Source: Marinobacterium_D sp050908845 (GTDB lineage Bacteria > Pseudomonadota > Gammaproteobacteria > Pseudomonadales > Balneatricaceae). From it: 64,000 nucleotides of DNA. Positions 43,964 through 53,013 of this stretch are shown piece by piece (the stretch's first letter is position 1; every line of letters starts with the position of its first letter). The position numbers and the translations under genes are program-made. The stretch is from the NCBI RefSeq assembly GCF_050908845.1, contig NZ_CP194171.1:2666001-2730000 (forward strand), in the 5' to 3' direction. The notes beneath the pieces were generated by a model, which searched no databases, had not been told where the DNA came from, and saw only the letters and a list, made by a program, of their open reading frames with translations.

Positions 43964-44469
43964 CCGGCAAGGATCTCCGCCATGGCGGACAGGTCGATTT
44001 CCACCTGCTCCGGCAGTTCCGCCTCGTCACAGTTGGGACCCTCGCCACCGCGGTCGATAACGATAAAATCGCTACGGCTATTCAGCGCCAGGCAGAAGTG
44101 ATGCCAGGTGCCCCGCGCGTAGTTCACCCCCTGATCAGGTCGCGCGATAAACGCCTTGAGCTTGCTGGCGTCAAACTCCCCCGCCGGTGCCACCACGACC
44201 AGGTAAGGCTCGCTCCCCATCGGGATAAACGCCTGGGACGACAGCGGATGGCGCTCCATGATCTTGAGGTGCAACGGCAACGGCAGCGGGTTCGAGCGGA
44301 AGATACTGACGATCGCCTTGCCCTCTTTTTCGCTCAGGTCCAGGTTGGCCAGGTCGTGGTGGCGCTCGGTGTGACCGTAGTTGATGATCATCGGATCAGC
44401 GCCGGTCTGAATCAGGTCACCGTAGGGTGCGAACGCTTCTGCAGTTAGTGGTTCTGGTTTAAGTATCAT
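43960..44469 (-). CDS. allA: Ureidoglycolate lyase
   Basis: AllA splits ureidoglycolate to glyoxylate and urea, the last step of allantoin breakdown. The ATG at 44469 (MILKPEPLTAEAFAPYGDLI) matches the family start; the longer frame to 44517 would run into the upstream gene. About 169 residues. Family stretches: SIFRSNPLPLPLHLKIMERHPLSSQAF and ARGTWHHFCLAL. It sits between the HIU hydrolase gene and guaD. Confidence 0.93.
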   Translation of the reverse strand: MILKPEPLTAEAFAPYGDLIQTGADPMIINYGHTERHHDLANLDLSEKEGKAIVSIFRSNPLPLPLHLKIMERHPLSSQAFIPMGSEPYLVVVAPAGEFDASKLKAFIARPDQGVNYARGTWHHFCLALNSRSDFIVIDRGGEGPNCDEAELPEQVEIDLSAMAEILAG

Positions 44470-44488
44470 TTCTATCTCTTTGTTTCTA

Positions 44489-44830
44489 TTAACTTCCGCG
44501 ATAGGTCGAGTAACCAAAAGGACTCAACAGCAGCGGTATATGGTAGTGCTCGCCTGCGGCGCTCACCATGAATTCGATATCGGCACGCGGGTAAAACATC
44601 GCCCCGCCCTGGGCGACAAAATAGGGCTCCAGCTCAAAGCGCATCCGATAACGGCCTGCCGCCAGATCTTCCATGTCTGGCAGAAGGTCCGCCACACGGC
44701 CGTCGTGATCGGTGACTCCCTCAGCCAGGGTTTCCCAGCTGTCGCCCTTCATCACGGCCAGCGCCAGTGAGACGCCTTCCGCGGGACAACCCCTGGCGGT
44801 ATCGAGAATATGGGTGGTGATCTGACTCAT
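44489..44830 (-). CDS. uraH: 5-hydroxyisourate hydrolase (transthyretin-like)
   Basis: This enzyme hydrolyses 5-hydroxyisourate, the PuuD product, to OHCU. It has about 113 residues with the transthyretin-like landmarks: THILDTARGCPAEGV at the start, a central Arg/His region (YFVAQGGAMFYPRADIEF) and the hallmark C-terminus YSTYRGS. The ATG at 44830 lies five bases after AGGAG; the GTG at 44836 is less likely because it would overlap that site. Confidence 0.95.
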   Translation of the reverse strand: MSQITTHILDTARGCPAEGVSLALAVMKGDSWETLAEGVTDHDGRVADLLPDMEDLAAGRYRMRFELEPYFVAQGGAMFYPRADIEFMVSAAGEHYHIPLLLSPFGYSTYRGS

Positions 44831-44832
44831 GT

Positions 44833-45345
44833 TCACTCCTGCTCCGCTAACATTTTTTCCAGGCGCAGGCGGGTGATCTTCGCCTGCTCACCTGCCGCAA
44901 TTGCAAGCTCATCGGTCAGGTCGTTATTCAGACGTGCTTGGAGCAGCGCCAGCATCTCTGCTGCGGTTTTGCCGGTGGCGCAGACAATAAAGATAAAGCC
45001 GAAGCGCTTTTCGTACTCGCTATTGCCATCGGCCAACGCCTGCAGCACCTCATCACTGGCCACTGCAGCGCCGGACTGTTCACCCGCCGCCAGCTGCTTG
45101 GTACTGGCATATTTCTCTTTCAGGGAGCTGACATCACCGATCTTCGGATGCCCCTCAAAGGCCTCCAGGTAATCCGGCATCGAAAGCTGCGACCAGATCT
45201 CATCGGCGCACTGGTACAACGCCTCGACATCCGCAAACGGGCGCGCAGCGCACATCCGCTCAACCCAACGGGTGGCGACACAGCACTGGCGCAGGCTATT
45301 CTCACACTCTGCAGGCGCGAGCTGATTAAAAGATTCAAGCTTCAT
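44833..45345 (-). CDS. uraD: OHCU decarboxylase
   Basis: UraD decarboxylates 2-oxo-4-hydroxy-4-carboxy-5-ureidoimidazoline to S-allantoin. It has about 170 residues from the ATG at 45345 (MKLESFNQLAPAECENSLRQCC), the family start. Key residues: the His of FEGHPKIGD and the C-terminal half with KRFGFIFIVCATGKTAAEML. It overlaps the end of xdhC by about 11 bases and runs into uraH. Confidence 0.94.
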   Translation of the reverse strand: MKLESFNQLAPAECENSLRQCCVATRWVERMCAARPFADVEALYQCADEIWSQLSMPDYLEAFEGHPKIGDVSSLKEKYASTKQLAAGEQSGAAVASDEVLQALADGNSEYEKRFGFIFIVCATGKTAAEMLALLQARLNNDLTDELAIAAGEQAKITRLRLEKMLAEQE

Positions 45346-46219
45346 GATCTGTTTCTCTGTCGTGGTGTTCAGCACCCTCGCCATCTATCCCTTCAGTGAA
45401 CACCTGTTTAAGCGTGCGCCAGTCGATACCGCTGTTGACCGGTTTTTCCGGCATATCGGCCTGGTAAAAGCTGATCAGCTGGGCCGCTATCGAAACAGCA
45501 ACCTCCATCGGGCGTTTGCCGCCCACGTCGGCAAGACCCACCGGGCAGATCATCTGCTCGATCCGGGATGAGTCGTAACCGCGGTGCTCCAGCCGCTGCC
45601 GGAAGCGCCGCGCCTTGGTCAGGGAGCCGATCACGCCTAGATAGCCGCTATCCCTGCGTTTCAGCACCGCTTCGGTAAGCTCAAAATCGAGCTGGTGGTT
45701 ATGGGTCAGGACCAGGATATAGGCGCCGGGACTCGCGGTTGCAATTTCCGCCACCGGATCATCGGTCAGGCAGGTGGTGACATTGGCCGGTACCTGGTCA
45801 GGAAACATCCCGTCCCGGTTATCGATCCAGCGCACCCGCAGGGGCAGACCGCCAAGCACTGGAATCAGCGCCCTGGCCACATGCCCTGCGCCAAACACCA
45901 GCAACTCCCTACCGCGAGGTGCAAAGTATTCAAACAGCACCGAGACCTGGCCGCCGCAACACTGGCCCAGGCTTGCCCCCAGGGGATACTGCTGCAGCGA
46001 TTGGGTATCGGCAGGTTGCAGCAGCAACTGCCGCGCCTGCTGGATCGCCTTGAACTCTAGATGACCACCGCCGATGGTGTCGTAGCTCTGCTCGGCGGTA
46101 ACCAGCATCTTGCTGCCAGACTCTCTCGGTGTGGAGCCACGGGTACCGATCAACGTGACCATCACATAGGCTTCACCCCGGCACTGAAGTTCGGCGAGCG
46201 CCTCGCCCCAGGTGTTCAC
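45335..46219 (-). CDS. xdhC: Xanthine dehydrogenase accessory protein
   Basis: XdhC binds molybdenum cofactor, helps its sulfuration and loads it into XdhB. The 294 residues have an N-terminal XdhC domain (VTLIGTRGSTPRESGSKMLV) and a Rossmann-like C-terminal domain with LLVFGAGHVARALIPVLGGL and GVIGSLTKARRFRQRL. It overlaps xdhB by four bases, the usual xdhABC order. Confidence 0.95.
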   Translation of the reverse strand: MNTWGEALAELQCRGEAYVMVTLIGTRGSTPRESGSKMLVTAEQSYDTIGGGHLEFKAIQQARQLLLQPADTQSLQQYPLGASLGQCCGGQVSVLFEYFAPRGRELLVFGAGHVARALIPVLGGLPLRVRWIDNRDGMFPDQVPANVTTCLTDDPVAEIATASPGAYILVLTHNHQLDFELTEAVLKRRDSGYLGVIGSLTKARRFRQRLEHRGYDSSRIEQMICPVGLADVGGKRPMEVAVSIAAQLISFYQADMPEKPVNSGIDWRTLKQVFTEGIDGEGAEHHDRETDHEA

Positions 46220-48585
46220 GACTGGCCTCCGGCCCTGCGCGCCGCTTCCCGGGTCGCCATCACCGCCTCCAGCACCCGCTCGGGTGTAGCCGGCGTATCC
46301 AGATCCGGGCTGACACGATACTCCGCCAGACTGGCGATCGCATCGCGCAGCGCGGACCAGACCGAGATCGCCAGCATAAAGGGGGGTTCGCCCACTGCTT
46401 TGGAGTGATATACCGTCTCTTCATCGTTATCGCGCTCAAACAGGGACACCTTGAAGCGCGGGGGTGTATCGCTGATGGCGGGGATCTTGTAGTTGGCCGG
46501 GCTGTTACTGGCCAGCTGCCCTTCGGCGTTCCACTTCAGCTCCTCCGTGGTCAGCCAGCCCATCCCCTGGATAAAGCCGCCTTCGATCTGGCCCAGGTCC
46601 ACCGCCGGATTAAGGCTGCGACCCACATCATGAAGGATATCCACGGCCAGAACGCGATACTCGCCGGTCAGGGTATCGATCAGCACTTCGGACACCGCGG
46701 CGCCGTTGGCGAAGTAGAAGAAGGGTCGCCCTTTCGCCTGCTCCCGGTCGTACCAGATCTTCGGAGTGCTGTAATAACCGGTGGCCGATAACGAGACCCG
46801 ATTGATGTAGGCAAACTGTGCGGCTTCCGGGAAACTCATGCTCTCCTCTTTGCCCTGGCCGGCATCCCAGTGCACCCGGCCGGACTCGAAGCGAACAGCG
46901 TCCAGGCTTGAACCCTTATGTTCGGCGATACATTCACTGATGCGCTTTTTCAGCTCCAGTGCAGCATTGCGCGCCGCCTGGCCGTTCAGATCGGTACCGC
47001 TCGAGGCCGCCGTCGGCGAGGTGTTGGGTACCTTGTCGGTGCGGGTAGCGGTGATCTGGATCTCATCGACACTGACCGACAGCGCCTCGGCAACGATCTG
47101 CACCACCTTGGTATGCAGCCCCTGTCCCATCTCGGTACCGCCGTGATTCACCTGGATGCTGCCATCGGTATAGATGTGCACCAGGGCGCCTGCCTGATTC
47201 AGATGCTGCAGGGTGAAGGAGATGCCGAACTTCACCGGCGTTAACGCCAGGCCGCGCTTGAGTACCTGACTGCTGGCGTTCCAGTCGGCAATCTCCCGAC
47301 GCCGGCTGCGATAATCGCTGCTCTCCTCCAGCCGCTCGATCAGCTCCGGCAGCAGGTTGTGTTCCACCTGCTGATGATAGGGGGTCAGATCGCGCCCGTT
47401 ACCGCCGTATAGGTTGATCTTGCGCACATCCAGAGGATCGCGGCCCACGGTGCGGGCGATATCATCCATGGCGCGCTCGATAATCATCATCCCCTGTGGG
47501 CCACCGAAGCCACGATACGCAGTATGGGACACCGTATTGGTCATGCAGCGATGGCCATCGATACTGACATGGGGAATGAAATACGCGTTATCGGCATGGA
47601 ACATGGCCCGATCGACGATGGCGTCGGACAGGTCGGGCGAATGGCCACAGTTACCGGTCACGGCGATTTTGGCCCCCAGTAAACGCCCCTGAAGATCGAA
47701 GCCGATCTCGTAACGGTTGTAAAACGGATGGCGTTTGCCGGTCATCGGCATATCGTCGCAGCGCGGCAGGCGCAGCTTTACGGCCTTTCCGCTCTTGCTC
47801 GCTAGCAATGCCGCCATGCAGGCCCAGGGGGCGCCCTGGGTTTCCTTGCCGCCAAAGCCGCCACCCATACGGCGCATATCCACGGTGATCCGGTTGGCCG
47901 GCACATCCAGCACTTCCGCCACCAGTTTCTGTACCTCGCTGGGGTGCTGGGTCGAGCTATAGACCAGCATGCCGCCATCCTCGGCGGGCACCGCCAGTGC
48001 CGCCTGTCCCTCCAGGTAAAAATGCTCCTGTCCGCCCAGGTGCTGCTCGGCACTGAGCGTCAAAGCCGCCTCTTCGATGGCGCTTTTGGCATCACCACGC
48101 TGCATGTGATGGGAGGGACGCACAAACGCCTGCTCTTTGAGCGCACGGGTCACATCGAGCAACGGCTCACGGGACTCGTAATCGATCACCGCTTTTTTCA
48201 CCGCCCGACGTGCCTGCGCCTCGGTTTCGGCCGCAACAACGAAGATCGGCTGGCCGGCGTACTTGATCTCCTCATCTGTTAACAGCGGGTCACCTGGAAA
48301 CACCGGGCCTATATCGACGTGGCCGGGTATATCACTGACCTCCAGCAGCGCCACCACACCCTCACTGGCACGCACGCCACTGAGATCCAGACTGCGGATA
48401 TGCCCGCGCGCAATAGTGCTGAAGCCTACCGCCGCATACAGTGTGCCGCGGGGTTCAACTATATCGTCCACGTAGACCGCCGCACCGGAAACATGTTTGG
48501 CCGCGCTTTCGTGGGCGCGGGCCACACCGGTGGCGCCGCTGGTGGCGGACTGCCTTGCCTCTGAAACAGGACTCAGATTACGCAT
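46216..48585 (-). CDS. xdhB: Xanthine dehydrogenase, molybdopterin-binding subunit
   Basis: This catalytic subunit hydroxylates hypoxanthine and xanthine to urate. I chose the ATG at 48585 (MRNLSPVSEARQSATSG); the longer frame to 48660 lies within xdhA. About 789 residues. Features: GAAVYVDDIVEP (first domain), MRRMGGGFGGKE (cofactor loop), TAYRGFGGPQGM and the C-terminal KAVGEPPFMLAISVW, which carries the catalytic Glu of the family. It overlaps the end of xdhA by eight bases. Confidence 0.96.
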   Translation of the reverse strand: MRNLSPVSEARQSATSGATGVARAHESAAKHVSGAAVYVDDIVEPRGTLYAAVGFSTIARGHIRSLDLSGVRASEGVVALLEVSDIPGHVDIGPVFPGDPLLTDEEIKYAGQPIFVVAAETEAQARRAVKKAVIDYESREPLLDVTRALKEQAFVRPSHHMQRGDAKSAIEEAALTLSAEQHLGGQEHFYLEGQAALAVPAEDGGMLVYSSTQHPSEVQKLVAEVLDVPANRITVDMRRMGGGFGGKETQGAPWACMAALLASKSGKAVKLRLPRCDDMPMTGKRHPFYNRYEIGFDLQGRLLGAKIAVTGNCGHSPDLSDAIVDRAMFHADNAYFIPHVSIDGHRCMTNTVSHTAYRGFGGPQGMMIIERAMDDIARTVGRDPLDVRKINLYGGNGRDLTPYHQQVEHNLLPELIERLEESSDYRSRRREIADWNASSQVLKRGLALTPVKFGISFTLQHLNQAGALVHIYTDGSIQVNHGGTEMGQGLHTKVVQIVAEALSVSVDEIQITATRTDKVPNTSPTAASSGTDLNGQAARNAALELKKRISECIAEHKGSSLDAVRFESGRVHWDAGQGKEESMSFPEAAQFAYINRVSLSATGYYSTPKIWYDREQAKGRPFFYFANGAAVSEVLIDTLTGEYRVLAVDILHDVGRSLNPAVDLGQIEGGFIQGMGWLTTEELKWNAEGQLASNSPANYKIPAISDTPPRFKVSLFERDNDEETVYHSKAVGEPPFMLAISVWSALRDAIASLAEYRVSPDLDTPATPERVLEAVMATREAARRAGGQS

Positions 48586-50020
48586 ACTGCACCACCTCGA
48601 GCGGTTGCCGGGTTGGATTATTGTCTTCGAGTACCGCACGCAGCAGCAGGTTTTGCGCAACCATCAAGCGGTAACGCCCGCTGGCGCGCACATCGTCGAT
48701 CGGTGAAAAGTCGTCCGCCAACGCCTGCTGCGCCGCCTGAATACCGGCTTCGGTAAACGGCTGTCCGACCAATGCTTTCTCAGCCTCTGTCGCCCGCGCC
48801 GGTGTCGCTGCCATGCCACCAAAGCCCAGTCGCGCCTCGCTGACGATGCCATCGACGATGGTCAGGCCAAAGGCCGCGCAGACTGCGGAGATATCGTCAT
48901 CGAGACGCTTGGAGACCTTGTAGACATAGAGTTGGCGCTCAGGAATCAGTGGGATCTCGATCTGCTCGATAAAACCCAACTCGGGCAGCGCCGTCTGTCG
49001 GTAACCGGTAAAGAAATCATCGATGGCGACCGCTTCACAGTGGTTACCGCTGCGCACATGAATCTGTGCATTAAGCGCCAGCAGCACTGGCGGTGTATCA
49101 CCGATAGGCGAGGCGTTGGCAACATTGCCACCGAGCGTGCCCTGATTGCGGATCTGCAGGGAACCGAGCCGGTCCAGCAGGTGTGCGAAGGCGGGGAAGT
49201 GCTGTTTCAGCAACGGCTCTGCCTGGCTGTAAGTAACACCGCCACCGATCAGCAGGGCGGTATCCGTTTGCATTATTTCGTTCATCTCTGCGACCCGGCC
49301 GGTGTAGATCAGCACCTCCGGCTGCTGCAGCTGCTGAGTGACATCCAGCGCCAGGTCAGTGCCACCGGCCAACAGCCGGGCCTGGGGATAGGCCTGTAGC
49401 AGCGAGGCGAGCTCATCACTGCATGAGGGTATATAGAAACGCCGGTTTCCCTGAGTCAGCGAGGCGGTCGGGGAATCCCGAAGGATCTGCATAAGCCGCT
49501 CCCGAATCTGATCCTCGGACGCGGAAAACTGATCCTTTGCCCCCTTGCCCGCCAGGCTCAACGCGGCATCGATAATCGGACGGTAGCCGGTACAGCGGCA
49601 CAGGTTGCCCGCCAGGGCTCGCTCCACATCCGTCCGAGACGGTGTGTCACAACTTTTATAGAGGGCGAACATCGACATGATAAAACCGGGCGTACAGAAA
49701 CCACACTGGGATCCGTGCAGGTCGACCATCGCCTGCTGAACCGGATGCAGCGCACCGCTGCTCTGCAGGTGCTCCACGGTAAGCAACTGTTTGCCGTGCA
49801 GCGTTGCCACGAAGGTGATGCAACTGTTAAGGCTCGTGTACCTCAGCCCCTCATGAGCCGGTTCGGCAACCACCAGCGTACAGGCACCACAGTCGCCCGA
49901 AGCGCAGCCCTCTTTGGTGCCGCGTTGCCCCATGCCGGTGCGCAGATACTCCAGAACGCTAACATCAGGGGCGCAATCTTCAAGACTGACCAACTGATCA
50001 TTCAGTAGAAATTGGATCAT
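48578..50020 (-). CDS. xdhA: Xanthine dehydrogenase, iron-sulfur/FAD subunit
   Basis: This small subunit carries two [2Fe-2S] clusters and FAD, taking electrons from the Mo site. From ATG 50020 it has about 480 residues. Cluster ligands: GCASGDCGACTLV and CGFCTPGFIMSM with LCRCTGYRP. FAD site: RLLAGGTDLALDV and TLGGNVANASPIGDTPP. It is the first gene of the minus-strand purine operon (xdhA-xdhB-xdhC-uraD-uraH-allA-guaD-puuD), divergent from the BMP-type ABC transporter. Two RutR-like sites lie in the shared control region. Confidence 0.96.
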   Translation of the reverse strand: MIQFLLNDQLVSLEDCAPDVSVLEYLRTGMGQRGTKEGCASGDCGACTLVVAEPAHEGLRYTSLNSCITFVATLHGKQLLTVEHLQSSGALHPVQQAMVDLHGSQCGFCTPGFIMSMFALYKSCDTPSRTDVERALAGNLCRCTGYRPIIDAALSLAGKGAKDQFSASEDQIRERLMQILRDSPTASLTQGNRRFYIPSCSDELASLLQAYPQARLLAGGTDLALDVTQQLQQPEVLIYTGRVAEMNEIMQTDTALLIGGGVTYSQAEPLLKQHFPAFAHLLDRLGSLQIRNQGTLGGNVANASPIGDTPPVLLALNAQIHVRSGNHCEAVAIDDFFTGYRQTALPELGFIEQIEIPLIPERQLYVYKVSKRLDDDISAVCAAFGLTIVDGIVSEARLGFGGMAATPARATEAEKALVGQPFTEAGIQAAQQALADDFSPIDDVRASGRYRLMVAQNLLLRAVLEDNNPTRQPLEVVQYA

Positions 50021-50226
50021 CCCAAGCACCGCTCCACTCTATTGAGGAAATCAACTTTCCAAATTCAGATTCCAGTCTAAGCTACTGTTTACATTATAGT
50101 TTAAATCAAGGATCCCGATGTACGGCGATCCTGTCCGATGTCAGGAGGAAACTCGCTTCCGGGGTCGTTATAATCCCGCCCGTTAAATCTGGCCGTTCAG
50201 TCAGCTAAGCAGGGAAAGTGCCAAAA

Positions 50227-50242
50227 CTGACCATTTAGTCAA
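50227..50242. promoter_or_regulatory. RutR-like operator, site 1 (xdhA / ABC transporter)
   Basis: CTGACCATTTAGTCAA matches the known RutR palindrome TTGACCA-NN-TGGTCAA at most positions. Its centre is 28 bp from site 2. It lies between xdhA and the ATP-binding gene, where it could control both directions. Confidence 0.6.
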
Positions 50243-50254
50243 CTTAAATAAAAA

Positions 50255-50270
50255 CTAACCTTTTGGTCAG
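50255..50270. promoter_or_regulatory. RutR-like operator, site 2 (xdhA / ABC transporter)
   Basis: CTAACCTTTTGGTCAG is the second site in the same region. It runs directly into GTTTTTGCAT, and the same extension (C instead of G) follows site 4 at 56011, so the shared element is longer than the palindrome itself. Confidence 0.6.
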
Positions 50271-50274
50271 GTTT

Positions 50275-50303
50275 TTGCATTCCTAATCGGCAGTTTTTAT
50301 TTT
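50275..50303 (+). promoter_or_regulatory. Candidate promoter of the BMP-type ABC transporter operon
   Basis: TTGCAT (50275-50280) and TATTTT (50298-50303) are separated by 17 bases. It lies right after RutR-like site 2, so a bound protein could block it. No other element was recognised in the 50021-50348 gap besides the two operators. Confidence 0.4.
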
Positions 50304-50348
50304 TAGCCGTTTTACCGGCATGACGTTAAACAACACAGAGCAGAGCCC

Positions 50349-51887
50349 ATGGCCGAACCACACATCACGCCCCCGAGGCTGACGTTGCGCGGGATCACCA
50401 AGATCTACCCCGGTTGCGTCGCCAACGACTCCATTGACCTCAATATAGAAGCTGCCGAGATTCACGCCCTGCTTGGCGAAAACGGTGCCGGCAAAAGTAC
50501 GCTGATGAAGGTGATCTACGGCCTGGTCAAAGCCGACCGGGGTGAGGTTCTCTGGGACGGGCTGCCGATCGATATCAAGGATCCCGCCCAGGCACGCAAA
50601 CTGGGTATCGGCATGGTGTTTCAGCATTTCTCGCTGTTTGAGACGCTGACGGTCACTGAAAACATCGCTCTGGCACTGGGCGACGATGCCGGCGACCTGC
50701 CTTCCCTGGCCAAACGCATCCGTGAAGTGTCGGAAAAATATGGCATGGCGCTGAACCCGGATCGTGAAGTACATACCCTGTCCGTGGGTGAACGTCAGCG
50801 GGTGGAGATCGTCCGCTGCCTGGTTCAGCCGATCAAACTGCTGATTCTTGATGAGCCCACCTCCGTGCTGACACCCCAGGAGGTTGAAACCCTCTTTATC
50901 ACCCTGCGCAAGCTTGCCGAGGAAGGCTGTTCGATACTGTTTATCAGCCACAAACTCGATGAGGTCCGCGCCCTCTGCCATAACGCGACGATTCTTCGCG
51001 GCGGACGTGTTTCGGGCGAGTGCAAGCCGGCGGACGAAAGTTCACAGAGCATTGCGCGGATGATGGTGGGCGACGATACGCCAATCAGCACCGATTACCC
51101 CAAGGTCCTCGGTAAAGAGCCGTTCCTGCAGGTGCGCGGCCTGAACCGGGTCAGTGATGATCCGTTCGGCACCGACCTGCACCACATCAGTTTCGATGTC
51201 CACGCCGGCGAGATACTCGGTATCGCCGGCGTGGCCGGTAACGGTCAGGAGGAGCTGCTCGGAGCGCTGAGCGGTGAGGACCAGGTGGAGAACCACGATG
51301 CGATCCACTTCCCCCATGGCCCTATCGGGCACCTGTCACCACGAGAGCGTCGCGCTGCCGGTATGGCATTTGTGCCGGAGGAGCGTCTTGGACGCGGCGC
51401 TGTGCCGGACATGAGCCTGAAGGACAACGCGCTGCTGACCGGCTTTCTGACCGGGCTGGTTAAGCGCGGCATGATCTCCCACAGCAAGACCCGCAACTTC
51501 GCCAGGGAGATTATCGAGCGCTACCGGGTGAAAACGCCGGGCACCGAAACCCATGCGGAGAGCCTCTCCGGCGGTAACCTGCAGAAATTCATCATCGGGC
51601 GCGAGATCATGCAGAATCCGCAACTGCTGATCGCTGCACACCCAACCTGGGGGGTCGATATCGGCGCCGCCACCGCCATCCACAAGGCGTTGATCGAACT
51701 GCGCGACAAGGGCGCGGCGATCCTGGTGGTCTCTGAAGATATCGACGAGCTGTTCCAGATCTCCGATCGCATCGGCGCCATCTGCCACGGCCGTATCTCT
51801 CCCATCAAACCCACACCTGAAACGACCATCAATGAAGTCGGCCGCTGGATGGCGGGCGAATTCGATGATGTCGCCATCAGCGCCTGA
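50349..51887 (+). CDS. ABC transporter ATP-binding protein (BMP/nucleoside type, two NBDs)
   Basis: It has 512 residues with two ATPase domains in one chain, as in the sugar- and nucleoside-type importers. NBD1: Walker A LLGENGAGKST, signature LSVGERQRVEIVR, Walker B LLILDEPTSVLT. NBD2 is degenerate in Walker A (GIAGVAGNGQEELLGAL) but has a signature LSGGNLQKFIIGRE. The two permeases, the amidohydrolase and the BMP binding protein nearby point to a purine nucleoside or base importer. Confidence 0.93.
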   Translation: MAEPHITPPRLTLRGITKIYPGCVANDSIDLNIEAAEIHALLGENGAGKSTLMKVIYGLVKADRGEVLWDGLPIDIKDPAQARKLGIGMVFQHFSLFETLTVTENIALALGDDAGDLPSLAKRIREVSEKYGMALNPDREVHTLSVGERQRVEIVRCLVQPIKLLILDEPTSVLTPQEVETLFITLRKLAEEGCSILFISHKLDEVRALCHNATILRGGRVSGECKPADESSQSIARMMVGDDTPISTDYPKVLGKEPFLQVRGLNRVSDDPFGTDLHHISFDVHAGEILGIAGVAGNGQEELLGALSGEDQVENHDAIHFPHGPIGHLSPRERRAAGMAFVPEERLGRGAVPDMSLKDNALLTGFLTGLVKRGMISHSKTRNFAREIIERYRVKTPGTETHAESLSGGNLQKFIIGREIMQNPQLLIAAHPTWGVDIGAATAIHKALIELRDKGAAILVVSEDIDELFQISDRIGAICHGRISPIKPTPETTINEVGRWMAGEFDDVAISA

Positions 51888-51906
51888 TTGAGCCCGAGGA
51901 ACAACG

Positions 51907-53013
51907 ATGATCAAACTCGAACCCCGCGGCCAGCACTCAAAACTGATGGCCTGGCTGTCACCGGTGCTGGCTGGCGTACTGACACTGATCAGCGGCGCGA
52001 TTCTGTTCGCCCTGCTTGGTCAGGATCCACTGGAAGCGCTGCACACCCTGCTTATTCTGCCGGTCTCCGATGTTTACGGTGTCGCCGAGCTTTGCGTCAA
52101 AGCCGCGCCTATCCTGCTCTGTGCCATCGGGCTGTCGGTGGTATTCAAGGCCAAGGTCTGGAATATCGGTGCCGAGGGTCAGCTGCTGATGGGCGGCCTG
52201 ATCGGCAGTGCCGCTGCCCTCGCTCTGATCGATGCCGAAGGCGGCTGGGTGCTGCCGCTGGTACTGATCGCCGGTATGGCCGGTGGCGCACTCTGGGCGG
52301 CACTGGCTGCCTGGTTGAAAACAGCGTTCAACGCCAACGAGATCCTCACCACCATCATGTTGAACTATATCGCCCTGAACCTGCTGATCTGGGCGGTGCA
52401 TGGACCACTGAAAGATCCGGACGGGTTTAACTTCCCGGAATCGGCGATGTTCTCCGACTCGGCGTTGATTCCGACACTGATCGAGGGCACCCGCATCCAC
52501 TACGGCATGCTATTCGCGCTGCTGGCGGTGGTGGTGATCTGGGTGCTGCTGAGCCGCTCTTTCCTCGGCTTCCAGATCAAGGTACTGGGGCTGGATGCCA
52601 GTGCCGCACGCCTGGCCGGATTCAGGGAAAAGCGCCTGGTCTGGATCGCGCTGCTGATCAGCGGAGCACTGGCGGGACTTGCCGGTGTCGGCGAGGTGGC
52701 CGGCCCCCTCGGGCAACTGGTGCCCTCCATCTCTCCCGGATACGGCTACGCGGCTATTATCGTGGCTTTTCTCGGACGCCTGCACCCGGTGGGTATTCTG
52801 CTCGCCACGCTGCTGATGGCACTGATTTACATGGGCGGTGAAATGGCGCAGATCACACTGGGCCTGCCGGTGGCATTGACCGGCCTGTTCCAGGGCATGC
52901 TGCTGTTCTACCTGCTTGCCTGCGATGTGCTTATCAACTTCCGCATCCGTATTCCCGCGCTGGCCAAACCGGCCGTTGAAACCCTGGCTGTCAAAGAAGA
53001 GGCTGCCCACTGA
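51907..53013 (+). CDS. ABC transporter permease (BMP/nucleoside type), first subunit
   Basis: It has 368 residues and about ten membrane helices. Family stretches: FKAKVWNIGAEGQLLMGGLIGS and NANEILTTIMLNYIALNLL, typical of the permease group that works with BMP-type binding proteins. GAGG precedes the ATG 20 bases after the ATPase gene. The stop overlaps the start of the next permease (TGATG). Confidence 0.93.
   Translation: MIKLEPRGQHSKLMAWLSPVLAGVLTLISGAILFALLGQDPLEALHTLLILPVSDVYGVAELCVKAAPILLCAIGLSVVFKAKVWNIGAEGQLLMGGLIGSAAALALIDAEGGWVLPLVLIAGMAGGALWAALAAWLKTAFNANEILTTIMLNYIALNLLIWAVHGPLKDPDGFNFPESAMFSDSALIPTLIEGTRIHYGMLFALLAVVVIWVLLSRSFLGFQIKVLGLDASAARLAGFREKRLVWIALLISGALAGLAGVGEVAGPLGQLVPSISPGYGYAAIIVAFLGRLHPVGILLATLLMALIYMGGEMAQITLGLPVALTGLFQGMLLFYLLACDVLINFRIRIPALAKPAVETLAVKEEAAH

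Noticed and set aside
50021..50348. Possible purine riboswitch between xdhA and the ABC transporter
   Set aside because: The conserved three-way-junction core was not seen. The repeated elements there are palindromic protein sites.
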